Source of the DNA: Paenibacillus periandrae
GTDB lineage: Bacteria; Bacillota; Bacilli; Paenibacillales; NBRC-103111
Assembly: GCF_022458865.1 (NCBI RefSeq)
Contig: NZ_JAJNMU010000046.1
Coordinates: forward strand, 1 to 43,687
Direction: 5' to 3'
DNA length: 43,687 nucleotides
Shown in pieces: positions 34,576 through 42,584 of the stretch. The notes under the pieces are model-generated. The model ran no database searches, was not told the DNA's origin, and worked only from the letters and a program-made list of their open reading frames with translations. Numbering within the stretch: position 1 is the first letter of the stretch; each line of letters starts with the position of its first letter. Position numbers and translations under genes: made by a program.

Positions 34576-35310
34576 ATGTATTTGAAGGAATTTGAATTAG
34601 ACCTGCCTTATGCTTCGGATAAAGATAAATTTATTGAATATTTTAAACAAAATGAATTACCTTTACGGGGTAAGGATAAAGATTGTCCAATTGAGTGGAA
34701 GTGGATCAGGCGTGAGTTTGTGCTCGAAACCAGATGTATTACAGCTATGTTTGAAAGGTTATTTAGTAATTACAAAGTAAGAGGAGGTCGAAAAGTTCTT
34801 GTTGAGTGTGTAGATCTAATAAAAAGCGAAACTGTGCTAAACTTTTCAGGAGTATACGTTGTCCAAGTAAAATTTAATTTTTTAGATTTTATAACACTTT
34901 CGGATTCTGATAAAAAGAAAGTTTCATTGCAATTGCTTAGAGAAGGTGTAGAAAAAATAGCTTCATTAAATAAATGGATATTTGCTCCGTTTGATTTGGT
35001 ATTCTCAAAGATTGTAGAAGAAAACTACAATAATGTGTGGGTTTGGAATAAGCCTGTAAAAAATGCTAATAAACAATATGTTGCTGAAGTTATTTGTGAA
35101 CATGAAGTGAGGGCAATAAGTATCTTTATAGAAGTGAAAAATATTAAAGGCATAAGTTTGGGGAGAAAGCTTGTAGTTACAGAGCAACCACATGAATTTG
35201 CTTATGCTAGACAACTTGGAGATATCATATGGCTCACAGAAGAAACTGTTGCACTAATCAGCAAACAACATGATGAGAAGTGGATATTAGATATGAAGCA
35301 ATTAACTTAA
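34576..35310 (+). CDS. Unidentified 244-aa protein of the immunity array
   Basis: MYLKEFELDLPYASDKDKFI... from an ATG at 34576 with GGAGG 5 nt upstream; the earlier ATG at 34564 overlaps that ribosome site. Features: WKWIRREFVLETRCITAMFE, then GVYVVQVKFNFLDFITLSDS, a central helix ending EKIASLNKWIFAPFDLVFSK, and a C-terminal beta half. No signal peptide or membrane span. It follows the split gene by a few bases and is itself followed by a terminator. I do not recognise the family. Confidence 0.55.
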   Translation: MYLKEFELDLPYASDKDKFIEYFKQNELPLRGKDKDCPIEWKWIRREFVLETRCITAMFERLFSNYKVRGGRKVLVECVDLIKSETVLNFSGVYVVQVKFNFLDFITLSDSDKKKVSLQLLREGVEKIASLNKWIFAPFDLVFSKIVEENYNNVWVWNKPVKNANKQYVAEVICEHEVRAISIFIEVKNIKGISLGRKLVVTEQPHEFAYARQLGDIIWLTEETVALISKQHDEKWILDMKQLT

Positions 35311-35323
35311 AAGTAGAGGTTCG

Positions 35324-35354
35324 CCACAATACGACTAACCCTCGCTTGTGGTTT
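35324..35354 (+). terminator. Terminator-like hairpin with recurring CCACAAT motif
   Basis: CCACAA (35324-35329) pairs with TTGTGG (35346-35351), followed by TTTC. The CCACAATACGACTAA sequence nearly repeats that at 30815 (CCACAATACGACTTA) and resembles the toxin-immunity terminator at 23616. Confidence 0.6.
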
Positions 35355-35569
35355 CTATTGCCATGACCGCTGATAGTCTACATTTTCCAATCGTATATGA
35401 TATTGGAAATCTATGAAAACACGAAAAATAGTAACAACTGATGTAGCGGCAAGAACAAGATCAATAGCAGCATATCGATTCAAGAAGGGAGCAACTTTTA
35501 ATTAAGGAGCATATTTAAGAAAAGTTTGACTATCCTTTTCATATATTGAAGAAATACCAGATGTCCTAT

Positions 35570-35893
35570 TCAGGATTTAAGACCTGTTTGTAATATGTGA
35601 AAATAATCTCTCAAAATCTCATCAAAATTGGGTTCATCAGATAATTCCTCAATATATCTCCAAAAAATTAATTCTTCAGTATGCTTATTTAATACCTCAT
35701 ACTCCATTTGTCGCGATTTCCACACAGTTACTTGTCCCAGACAATTATATGATTCATGTATAATTCCTGTTGAGGGATTAGGAATAAGACTTTCATCTGT
35801 ATTTGCATGGTTTACATATTCTATTGAAATAAATAATTCCAAAAGTTTATCATTATTGCCTTCTATCCAATTCTTGAATTTCTGTCTAATCAT
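35570..35893 (-). CDS. TriTu-like immunity protein
   Basis: A 107-aa minus-strand protein MIRQKFKNWIEGNNDKLLEL..., with GQVTVWKSRQMEYEVLNKHT and LDPNFDEILRDYFHILQTGL-like end (EPNFDEILRDYFHILQTG). The layout (short basic helix, paired strands with xVTVWxxxxMExEVL, C-terminal helix) matches my memory of the 'immunity protein TriTu' family, which is a moderate-confidence call. GAAAGGAAG lies upstream of the ATG. It is the only convincing array gene on the opposite strand, so it has its own transcription unit. Confidence 0.6.
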   Translation of the reverse strand: MIRQKFKNWIEGNNDKLLELFISIEYVNHANTDESLIPNPSTGIIHESYNCLGQVTVWKSRQMEYEVLNKHTEELIFWRYIEELSDEPNFDEILRDYFHILQTGLKS

Positions 35894-36032
35894 CTCTTAT
35901 ATACTTCCTTTCTTTTAAAAGGAATTTAAATTATATCATAAATGCATGATGCAGGATTTACCAGTAATTTGTTGAATTTTGTAATAATAAGTTAGAATCT
36001 CTTCGTAACATATACGTAAATAAGAGAGGAAT

Positions 36033-36236
36033 TATGGAACTTTTCTTGGTCAATCTTGTAGCAACATAAAACGTGTTGTATTAGTGAACTTGAAAATAGA
36101 AGAAGATACATGGATTAGGATAAAAAGGTTGTTCTCTAGTGAAGTTCAAGTTGAATGGATAACAGGGCAAGAATGCGTAAAAAAGATGGCTCTTAGATTG
36201 TTAGATGAGGAAGAAACTGCTACACCAATGCAATAG
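36033..36236 (+). pseudogene. Fragment of an unidentified small protein
   Basis: An open frame reading GQSCSNIKRVVLVNLKIEED, then RLFSSEVQVEWITGQECVKK and MALRLLDEEETATPMQ, stop at 36236. It has amphipathic, protein-like sequence but no start codon with a ribosome site; a GTG at 36084 or TTG at 36090 is possible. It may be the 3' end of a truncated immunity gene. Confidence 0.3.
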
Positions 36237-36274
36237 ATTGTTGAGGCTCAGATTCGAAGGAGGAATTATTAATT

Positions 36275-37157
36275 GTGCAAGGAATGCTTCTAAGATATTT
36301 TCTGGTTGAAGGTAAACCGAATGGGTTGAGAACTGTAGAGATATCAAACATGACGATTTATGGTACGATTTTTCCTAGAACAAAAATCAACCTATTTGAA
36401 AATAGAGAGTCCGCTACTAAGCCAGGCGTTTACATATTGCTTGGAACAGATGTAGATAACCTTGACCAACCAGTTATATATTGGTGAAGGTGATCCTGTT
36501 CTACCAAGATTAAAGCGACACTCCGTTAATAAGGATTTTTGGACTGAATCTATTGTATTTACTTCGAAGGATGACTATTTAACAAAGACACAAATACAAT
36601 ACCTTGAATCGGTTTTGATTGAACAAGCTAAAGATGCATTTAAAGCAAAAATAGATAATACGAATAGTCCTGCTAAGCCCAATATCTCAGAAGTAGATAA
36701 ATCAGAAGTTGAACAATTTATTGAAGGGATTGAACTAATTTTGTCCTCACTGGGATATGATTTTTTAGTACCGAGGACTCTTAATAATGATTTAGTTGAA
36801 GCAAAAAAATCTTCTCAAGTATTTGAGCTTAAAACAAAAGATGTAATAGCTAGGATGTTGATTATAGATAATAGTTATGTTGTTTTGTCAGGCTCAACAG
36901 CAGTTTTAGAGAATCGTACATCGATTCCAGGTTCAATTCAAAAACTACGTAAAGATTTGATTGATTCGGGAATTATGTTGAATGAAGGTAACGGAGTCTA
37001 TACGTTTAAGCAGGATACCTCATTTAATAGTCCAAGTTACGCTGCGGCAGCTATAATAGGGGCAGCAGCTAACGGAAGGAAAATTTGGAAATATGGTAAT
37101 AAATCACTGAAACAAATTGATAATGAACAAAACGGTAAAATAGATTATGAAGTTTAG
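36275..37157 (+). pseudogene. GIY-YIG nuclease (DUF4357-type) gene with a two-base slippage frameshift
   Basis: GTG at 36275 with AAGGAGG 11 nt upstream. The first frame contains KPGVYILLGTDVDNLDQPVI Y, the GIY half of the catalytic motif. At 36470-36480 an alternating AT tract (GTTATATATTGG) is two bases short. The second frame continues YIGEGDPVLPRLKRHSVNKD with the YIG half and then the DUF4357-like C-terminal part (LLSSLGYDFLVPR-type and SGSTAVLENRTSIPGSIQKL). With the AT restored the join reads VIYIGEGD. GIY-YIG proteins cut DNA or act as structural modules. Its place in the array is unexplained. Confidence 0.75.
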
Positions 37158-37322
37158 AGTAGAGGGGAAATCTTTAAATGACCTAAGTGGTTATTTTTTA
37201 AAAGATTCTTGTATCTACTTTATTATAAGGCATTGTCAAAAAGTATACTTTATGCCATGCCGATTCAACTTCCATTCTTTATAGTATTTTGCCTTTCAAA
37301 ATGTGGGGTTTCCATATTTGAA

Positions 37323-37340
37323 ACATTTCAAATAAAACTG
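37323..37340 (+). repeat. 18-bp target duplication of the ISNCY element, left copy
   Basis: ACATTTCAAATAAAACTG at 37323-37340 is repeated exactly at 38960-38977. Long duplications of this order are known for IS1202/ISNCY-type elements. Confidence 0.9.
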
Positions 37341-37416
37341 TCAATCGTCAGTGAAAATGTCACCATGAAGCGTACTTAATTATTCAGTGAAAATGTCACT
37401 TTTAATGGGTTGAGGC

Positions 37417-37525
37417 GATGGGTTTACAGCGAGCCTCTGGCGGCCGAGCATAAGGCGCTGTGGCGACTCCAAAAGGAGCCGCCTTGGCACAAGCCTACTC
37501 AGCCGCCTCTCGCTGTAAACCCATC
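37417..37525. repeat. 109-nt structured dyad inside the ISNCY element
   Basis: GATGGGTTTACAGCGAG (37417-37433) pairs perfectly over 17 bp with CTCGCTGTAAACCCATC (37509-37525). The GC-rich interior has further complementary blocks, for example GGAGCCGCC against GGCGG-type segments. It lies between the transposase stop and the element end, a position with no coding role. Confidence 0.8.
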
Positions 37526-37578
37526 TAATTGGGGTGGTTTTTACCATGACCCTTCTGCATAGCTATTATGTTGGGAGT

Positions 37579-38907
37579 TCATGGCATCTTGGAACTGAAC
37601 TTGTTTTCTGTTAGAATGAACTTGGTTATTCGTGAGGCTCTCCTTTGTTTTCCAAGGTGGCCTGCAGCGGGTTTGCGTGGCGACGCAGAGCCCGCTTTTT
37701 TGGTTTCTACGGTGGTTGGACGATCAGGCTTTTGGGTGATGCGAAGCGGGATCGGGTGGCCTTGATGAAAAAGTACGACTTCCCCCTGAAGGGTTTCCCG
37801 GACTTCCACCAGCGACTTATTCTTAAAGCTTACGGTCTGTTTAGCGTCTAGGGTATAGAGCTTGCCGTTATAAGATAGCGTCTGTCCGTGGCCGATCTGA
37901 CGATGCTCTCTGAGCGTAAAGACATAGGTTAGATCCGTGCCGTTTTTGAGCTGTCGATACGCAGAATCCTCCTCTTTGGGGAGGACGGCAAACTGGTGGT
38001 TATGTTTGGCCATGAGCTCGGGAAGCAGAGCATTGGCTTGTTCGAGTGTACACACATTCCGTAAACGAAGCTGGATGACTAAGCGATCTTGCAGCGTACC
38101 CCAAAGCCGTTCAATGCGTCCTTTTGCCTGAGGAGTCATCGCCTTGATGTGAGAGATGTGAAGCTCAGACATGGCTTTTCCAAATTGGGACAGGGGTTGA
38201 TGCTCACCAGCTAACTCCTGTTCCAACGTGAGCTTTTCGTTGGGTGAACGAAAGATGTTGTGGCGATCGCTGTAAAGTCCCAGCGGAACTCCATAGGTCT
38301 CAATAGCTTGCCGCATGACGGTAAAGTAGCCCTCCCGGGTCTCGGTCGGTCGGAAAACAGCGCCCACGACCTGTCCGGTCGCATCATCAATAGCTGCGTG
38401 AAGTGTGAGTCTTGGCCCTCTATCTTCTAACCAGGCGTGAGAACTGGCATCGGTCTGCCAAAGTGCACCCGCTTGAGATCGGCGCTCACGAGGCTGATGA
38501 ATCCGTTGGCGTCGCCGTGCTTTATTTTGCTTAAGTCCAGCGGATAACAAAATTCTTCGCACCGAAGATGGACTCAATACTAACGCCTCCTTCTCTTCCA
38601 ATAGTTCGGCAAAGTGGCAGTTGTTGCTGTCACGATATCTACCGCGGTATCTACCGCGGTATAGCTGAATGACTTGTTCTTTAACGTGATCCTGCGTTGT
38701 GTGAACCGGCTTACGCCCCCGGTTCTTGTGGATGAAACCCTTTGCTCCCTCCTGTTGATAGGTTTTTTTTAATCGAATTACCTGTCGGTTAGATAAGCCC
38801 AAACGTTCGGCTGCTTCCCGTATGGTAAACTGGCTAGCAATCACTTTTTCGATGACTAAAACTTTTTTCATCTCGGCATCGGTCAATGTAAAGGTCTCCT
38901 GTCTCAT
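37579..38907 (-). CDS. ISNCY family transposase
   Basis: An intact 442-aa protein MRQETFTLTDAEMKKVLVIE.... An N-terminal helix-turn-helix (TIREAAERLGLSNRQVIRLK, residues about 28-47) is followed by an integrase-type DDE core: ALWQTDASSHAWLEDRGPRL (first Asp), PLGLYSDRHNIFRSPNEKLT (second Asp) and QAKGRIERLWGTLQDRLVIQ (Glu). A C-terminal beta domain follows. A 12-bp tandem duplication encodes RGRYRGRYR near residue 87. All catalytic residues are present, so it may be active. GC content is clearly above that of the surrounding array. Confidence 0.92.
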   Translation of the reverse strand: MRQETFTLTDAEMKKVLVIEKVIASQFTIREAAERLGLSNRQVIRLKKTYQQEGAKGFIHKNRGRKPVHTTQDHVKEQVIQLYRGRYRGRYRDSNNCHFAELLEEKEALVLSPSSVRRILLSAGLKQNKARRRQRIHQPRERRSQAGALWQTDASSHAWLEDRGPRLTLHAAIDDATGQVVGAVFRPTETREGYFTVMRQAIETYGVPLGLYSDRHNIFRSPNEKLTLEQELAGEHQPLSQFGKAMSELHISHIKAMTPQAKGRIERLWGTLQDRLVIQLRLRNVCTLEQANALLPELMAKHNHQFAVLPKEEDSAYRQLKNGTDLTYVFTLREHRQIGHGQTLSYNGKLYTLDAKQTVSFKNKSLVEVRETLQGEVVLFHQGHPIPLRITQKPDRPTTVETKKAGSASPRKPAAGHLGKQRRASRITKFILTENKFSSKMP

Positions 38908-38959
38908 AGTGACATTTTCACAGAAGAGTTACATGGTGACAATATCACAGCACAACAAC

Positions 38960-38977
38960 ACATTTCAAATAAAACTG
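38960..38977 (+). repeat. 18-bp target duplication of the ISNCY element, right copy
   Basis: Exact copy of 37323-37340, followed by GTATGTTTTGAAATAACATG, part of the presumed res region. Confidence 0.9.
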
Positions 38978-39035
38978 GTATGTTTTGAAATAACATGCTA
39001 ATATACTGGAAACCAATCGAAGGGTGAGAGCCAAT

Positions 39036-39649
39036 ATGGGAGAGATACGGAGCTTTGGCTATATACGTGTTTCAACGAAAGAGCAAAATGAAGCAAGACA
39101 AATTGAAGCATTGAAAGGTTTGGACATTCAAGAACGCGATCTTTACATAGACAAGCAAAGCGGTAAGGATTTTGACCGACCAAAATACCAAGCATTAAAG
39201 TTGGTATTGAGAAAAGGCGATATACTTTTTATTAAAGAGCTGGATCGGTTAGGCAGAAACGCAGAAGAGATAAAAAAGGAATGGAAGGAAACCACTCAGG
39301 AAATTGGCGCGAATATTGTTATTTTGGATATGCCAATTTTAGATACCAGGCAATACAAGAATGGTTTAGAAAAAGTCATAACCGCAATAGTATTAGAATT
39401 ATTGTCGTATATGGCTGAAAGAGAAAAGGAAAAAATCAATAGTAGGCAAATGGAAGGAATTGCAGCGGCTAAAAATAGCGGTGTTAAGTTTGGTAGACCA
39501 AAACGTGAAATTAGCAATGAGTTTATTGTTGTTTATGAGGAATGGAAAACTGGAAGCATTACCGCGGTAGAATGCGTAGGGTTGATATGAAACCTAATAC
39601 GTTTTATAGAAGAACAAATGAATATGAACAGGAGAAGGCATCCATTTAA
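39036..39649 (+). pseudogene. Serine recombinase (resolvase), C-terminal frameshift
   Basis: ATG at 39036 with GAAGGGTGAG upstream. The catalytic domain is complete: SFGYIRVSTKEQNEARQIEA with the nucleophile Ser13, then ILFIKELDRLGRNAEEIKKE with the active-site Arg cluster, and SYMAEREKEKINSRQMEGIA with the long E helix. The DNA-binding end is broken. After GSITAVEC the frame (stop 39590) must shift to read RVDMKPNTFYRRTNEYEQEK to a stop at 39649, the normal Hin-type helix-turn-helix with TFYRR. A few bases are lost near 39575. The product would lack half of its DNA-binding helix pair and is probably inactive or altered. Confidence 0.85.
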
Positions 39650-39671
39650 TAATGGATGTTATTTTGCATAG

Positions 39672-39868
39672 AAAAGCGGTCAGTCTTGGTGGATTGCAAA
39701 AAATGTATGTGATGTATTAGATAATAAGAATCCAACAATGTCATTAAAGAAGCTAGACGAAGATGAACTGACTAAGTATAACTTAGGGGGTCAACAGGGA
39801 GAAATAAACATAGTAAATGAATCTGGTCTTTATACGCTTCTTCTTGGAAGTCGGGAGAAAGAAACATT
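39672..39868 (+). pseudogene. Bro-N antirepressor domain fragment
   Basis: In the frame from 39678 the DNA reads GQSWWIAKNVCDVLDNKNPT, then LKKLDEDELTKYNLGGQQGE and NIVNESGLYTLLLGSR. This is the conserved Bro-N domain of phage antirepressors. The start is missing. At about 39862 it runs into the first unit of the Rha-like repeat array in another frame. It marks a decayed prophage regulatory gene. Confidence 0.8.
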
Positions 39869-40700
39869 GAGAATTTTAATCTCCTTAATTTTAAGGAGAT
39901 CGAATATACCGATACAATAGGTAGGAAACTACCAATGTATGAAATGACGCGTGATGATTTTATGCAAGGGGTAGTAGCAAGAAAACATTGAAAATTTCAA
40001 CGACCTTAATTTTAAGGCGGTTGAATATTTCGATAAAAAGGCAGGAAACTGCCAATGTATGAAATAGCACGCGATGGGTTTATGATGTTGGGTATGAGAT
40101 AAACGGTCAGCCTAAATGAATCTGGTCATTACTAATAGACACACGAAAACATTAAAAATTTCACTGAACGCAATTTTGTTGTGAGTGAATATTTCGATAC
40201 ACAGGCAGAAAACTGCCAATGTATGAAATGATGCGTGATGGTTTCATGCAAGGTGTAGTTGCAAGAAAACATTGAGAATTTCAACGACCTTAATTTTAAG
40301 GCGGTTGAATATTTCGATAAAAAAGGCAGGAAACTGCCAATGTATGAAATGACTCGTGATGATTTTATGCAAGGGGTAGTCACAAGAAAACGTTGAGATT
40401 TTAACGCGCTCAATTTTGAGCGCGTTGAATATTCCGATACAAAAGGCGAAAAAAGACCCATGTATGAAATAACGCGTGATGGCTTCATGATGTTGGCTAT
40501 GGGATTTACTGGTCAGCCTAAATGAATCTGGTCATGGTAAGTAGTAGCATTGAAAACGTTGAGGATTTTAATCGGCTCAATTTTGAGCCGATCGAATATT
40601 TCGATAACATAGGCAGGAAATATCCAATGTATGAAATGACACGTGATGGGTTTATGATGTTGGATATGGGATTTACTGGTAACCTGGTTTGTTGTGACAT
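39861..40700 (+). repeat. Six-unit tandem array of Rha-like antirepressor pieces with covarying hairpins
   Basis: Units begin at GAAAACATTG-like motifs at 39861, 39981, 40145, 40265, 40386 and 40552, so spacings are 120, 164, 120, 121 and 166 bp. In coding frame a unit reads like NIENFNDLNFKAVEYFD, GRKLPMYEMTRDGFM, the N-terminal part of Rha-family phage regulators. Long units add MGFTGQP and a fresh MNLV start. Stops and frameshifts break every unit except perhaps the last (40522-40725, 67 aa). Each unit has a dyad around AATTTT: arms ATCTCCTTAA, CCTTAA with outer CAAC/GTTG (two units), AACGCGCTCAA and ATCGGCTCAA, all paired, plus one imperfect arm at 40162. Many have a second small stem, GGCAG-GAAA-CTGCC or GGTAG-GAAA-CTACC. 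Confidence 0.85.
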
Positions 40701-40748
40701 ACTGATATATGCTAATACAAATTAATCAACGGAACCTTCAAATGAGAG

Positions 40749-40777
40749 AGCATCTAATAATAGTGGATGCTTTTTTT
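40749..40777 (+). terminator. Intrinsic terminator
   Basis: AGCATC (40749-40754) pairs with GATGCT (40766-40771), followed by T7. It closes the Rha-like array. A similar CATCCATT/AATGGATG hairpin lies after the resolvase (39642-39657). Confidence 0.65.
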
Positions 40778-40871
40778 CTTATAGGGGAAGGGGGGATGGG
40801 ATATTACTATGTAGCAAAAGTGTATTTTGTAGCAGGGTATAGGCACTGCAAATCGCCGCGCTGTATTTTGA

Positions 40872-41090
40872 ATGAGAACGATAATTATCAACTACAGCTA
40901 CATGCCAAATGGTATAATAGGTATAAATAGGGAAAAAAGACGTATCCTTTTGGAATACTTCAGAGATGAAATATGGACTCAAATGAAACCTTGGAGCGTT
41001 GAAGATCATGAACAGGTCTGTCTTCAAAGTTATTTAGCGATGATCCGCAATATGATTGTATGGAAAAAAGCAGAAAAACTAACAAAATAA
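40872..41090 (+). CDS. Unidentified small protein or C-terminal fragment
   Basis: A 72-aa frame MRTIIINYSYMPNGIIGINR, then LLEYFRDEIWTQMKPWSVED and LAMIRNMIVWKKAEKLTK, stop at 41090. The sequence is protein-like and helical, but the ATG has no clear ribosome site, so it may be the end of a truncated gene. Family not recognised. Confidence 0.35.
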   Translation: MRTIIINYSYMPNGIIGINREKRRILLEYFRDEIWTQMKPWSVEDHEQVCLQSYLAMIRNMIVWKKAEKLTK

Positions 41091-41127
41091 TAATTTATAT
41101 AAAACAATTGTGAGGTACATGGAATAG

Positions 41128-41619
41128 ATGAACATCGAAAGCTTATTAACTCAACTAAAAACCATTCCTGATTGTGTTGTTCATTCACCAAGTGGATTTC
41201 CTATTTTAGAAGAAGGGCTTCTATTGCCTTCTGATCTGACTGATTTTTATAAGTTTTGTGGAGGAGTAACCCTTTTTACAAAAGGTGATTATTCGATTTC
41301 CATTGTTTCTCCTAGTGATTTTGTATTAGCTAATCCAGTTATTGTTGGTGAAAAATGCGAAGATGATATTTCATCTATGTGGTACACCATTGCAAAAGAT
41401 GATAATGGAGATTATCTGACCATAGACCTTCAAATAGAAAGATTAGGAAAGTGCTATGATAGTTTTTGGGATAGACATGGCGTGATAGGCGATTGCCCAG
41501 TTATAGCAAATTCGTTTACTGATTTACTTAAGCAGCTTATAGAGAATGGTGGAAATAGGTGGTATTGGCTAGAAAATGATTTTGTTTCATTAGGCGATGC
41601 TTATGATGATGTTGTTTAA
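41128..41619 (+). CDS. SMI1/KNR4 (SUKH) family immunity protein, copy 2
   Basis: A 163-aa protein MNIESLLTQLKTIPDCVVHS..., with LPSDLTDFYKFCGGVTLFTK as the SUKH core motif. From residue 67 (LANPVIVGEKCEDDIS) it is identical to copy 1 at 27399 apart from one residue (SMWY against STWY), whereas the first 66 residues are only distantly similar. The break is at the DNA level at TTAGCTAATCC (41326). GAGGTACATGG upstream is a weak ribosome site. It is followed by the same DUF5677 and membrane-protein genes as copy 1. Confidence 0.88.
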   Translation: MNIESLLTQLKTIPDCVVHSPSGFPILEEGLLLPSDLTDFYKFCGGVTLFTKGDYSISIVSPSDFVLANPVIVGEKCEDDISSMWYTIAKDDNGDYLTIDLQIERLGKCYDSFWDRHGVIGDCPVIANSFTDLLKQLIENGGNRWYWLENDFVSLGDAYDDVV

Positions 41620-41661
41620 GGACTTACATGAAAGCACGATTTTAAATAAGGGAGAACACTA

Positions 41662-42534
41662 ATGAAAAAATCATTATTCACTTCTCTAGACTATGTTGAT
41701 GAAGGTTTTATAACATACTTGGATAAAATGCAGATTGATTTTCCAGTTTGGCTAGATGCTCGATATTTAGAATATGAAGAACCGCTCCATCTTCTATTAA
41801 CTTATTACTATTTCCTGAATTATATTGCAGATGAAGGTGTCTTGTTTGGAAACCATCGTGGTACATTGTTACTCGCTTCAAAAACAATAACTGATTTGTT
41901 AGGGGTATACAGTTGTTCGAAAAGTGGTTGTATACATCAAGCATCGACTATTATTAGATCACTCTTTGAGACAGTAGTAGCAACAAAGTTCATTTATCTC
42001 GATTATGAACAACGCATTGATTTGTTTTATGATTTCAAATACATTGAGCAATATCAAAGACTTCAGAAGGATCAAACGGCGATAGAAGCATATATGTATG
42101 AAGAAATTGAGCGTAAATATCAAGAAATTAAGTCTAACTACGACCCTAAATCAAGTTGGTATAGTAAGTTATTATTAAAAATTATACATAGTGATCCTAG
42201 ATTAAGAGGAAAGCACAGGAAAGCTACTTTAAGAGCTTTATGTGATGCTGTTGACATGAATGAGGACTACGATAGGATTTATAGTTCGTTATCATTAACA
42301 GTACATGGTTCCCCAGTGCTAGATCATCTATTTGTGGAAAATGGAAATTTTACTGCAGCTCCAGTTTTCAATAGTCTTGTTTTCACTCAATCGAGTTTGG
42401 CTATGAACTATGCTCATAAAATATTTTGTTTAATTTTAGAGCGGATAGATAATGATAAAGCTCTGCAGTTGATTGACTATTCAAGGTGGCTTCTCTATGC
42501 GAGTTTAGAAATTACGCAAAAAAACAACAAATAA
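41662..42534 (+). CDS. DUF5677 domain protein, copy 2
   Basis: A 290-aa protein nearly identical to the one at 27932. Differences seen are I for T in STIIRSLFE, Y for H in EQYQRL, S and D in KSNYDPKSS, and H for Q in IIHSDP. The R-xx-E and YSSLSLTVHG motifs are unchanged. Same ribosome site and the same downstream membrane gene. The conserved SUKH-DUF5677-membrane order in both copies supports a functional unit, with the caveat that the whole block is one duplication. Confidence 0.8.
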   Translation: MKKSLFTSLDYVDEGFITYLDKMQIDFPVWLDARYLEYEEPLHLLLTYYYFLNYIADEGVLFGNHRGTLLLASKTITDLLGVYSCSKSGCIHQASTIIRSLFETVVATKFIYLDYEQRIDLFYDFKYIEQYQRLQKDQTAIEAYMYEEIERKYQEIKSNYDPKSSWYSKLLLKIIHSDPRLRGKHRKATLRALCDAVDMNEDYDRIYSSLSLTVHGSPVLDHLFVENGNFTAAPVFNSLVFTQSSLAMNYAHKIFCLILERIDNDKALQLIDYSRWLLYASLEITQKNNK

Positions 42535-42584
42535 AAGAGAAGTTCTATGTAAGACCAATCGTACCTGAGAAGGAGAAATATGAT

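Larger units (their letters stand above)
37341..38959 (-). mobile_element. ISNCY (IS1202/ISDol1-like) element, 1619 bp, apparently intact
   Basis: Bounded by an 18-bp direct repeat. Each end carries two copies of a GTGAAAATGTCAC-type motif: left at 37350-37363 and 37387-37400, right at about 38909-38923 and a weaker GTGACAATATCAC at 38938-38949. These are probably transposase binding sites. One intact transposase gene is on the minus strand, with a large dyad in the 238-bp non-coding end. Confidence 0.88.
37285..39000 (+). promoter_or_regulatory. Res-like recombination site split by the ISNCY element
   Basis: Left of the element ATTTGAAA-CA-TTTCAAAT (37316-37333) is a perfect inverted repeat, preceded by TTTCAAAATGT. 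Right of it ATGTT-TTGAAAT-AACAT (near 38981-38996) forms another dyad just before the resolvase gene. Removing the IS and one 18-bp duplication puts these dyads side by side, as in the multi-site res region upstream of serine resolvase genes. The identification of individual binding sites is inference. Confidence 0.5.

Noticed and set aside
40132..40488. 118-codon open frame on the minus strand through three Rha-like units
   Set aside because: It is periodic only because the units repeat; the product is low-complexity Ser/Phe/Leu-rich, has no ribosome site, and the coding resemblance (Rha) is on the plus strand.
39861..40700. Hairpin array considered as a CRISPR array
   Set aside because: Units are 120-166 bp with coding ancestry, no short identical repeat separated by unique spacers, and no cas genes nearby.
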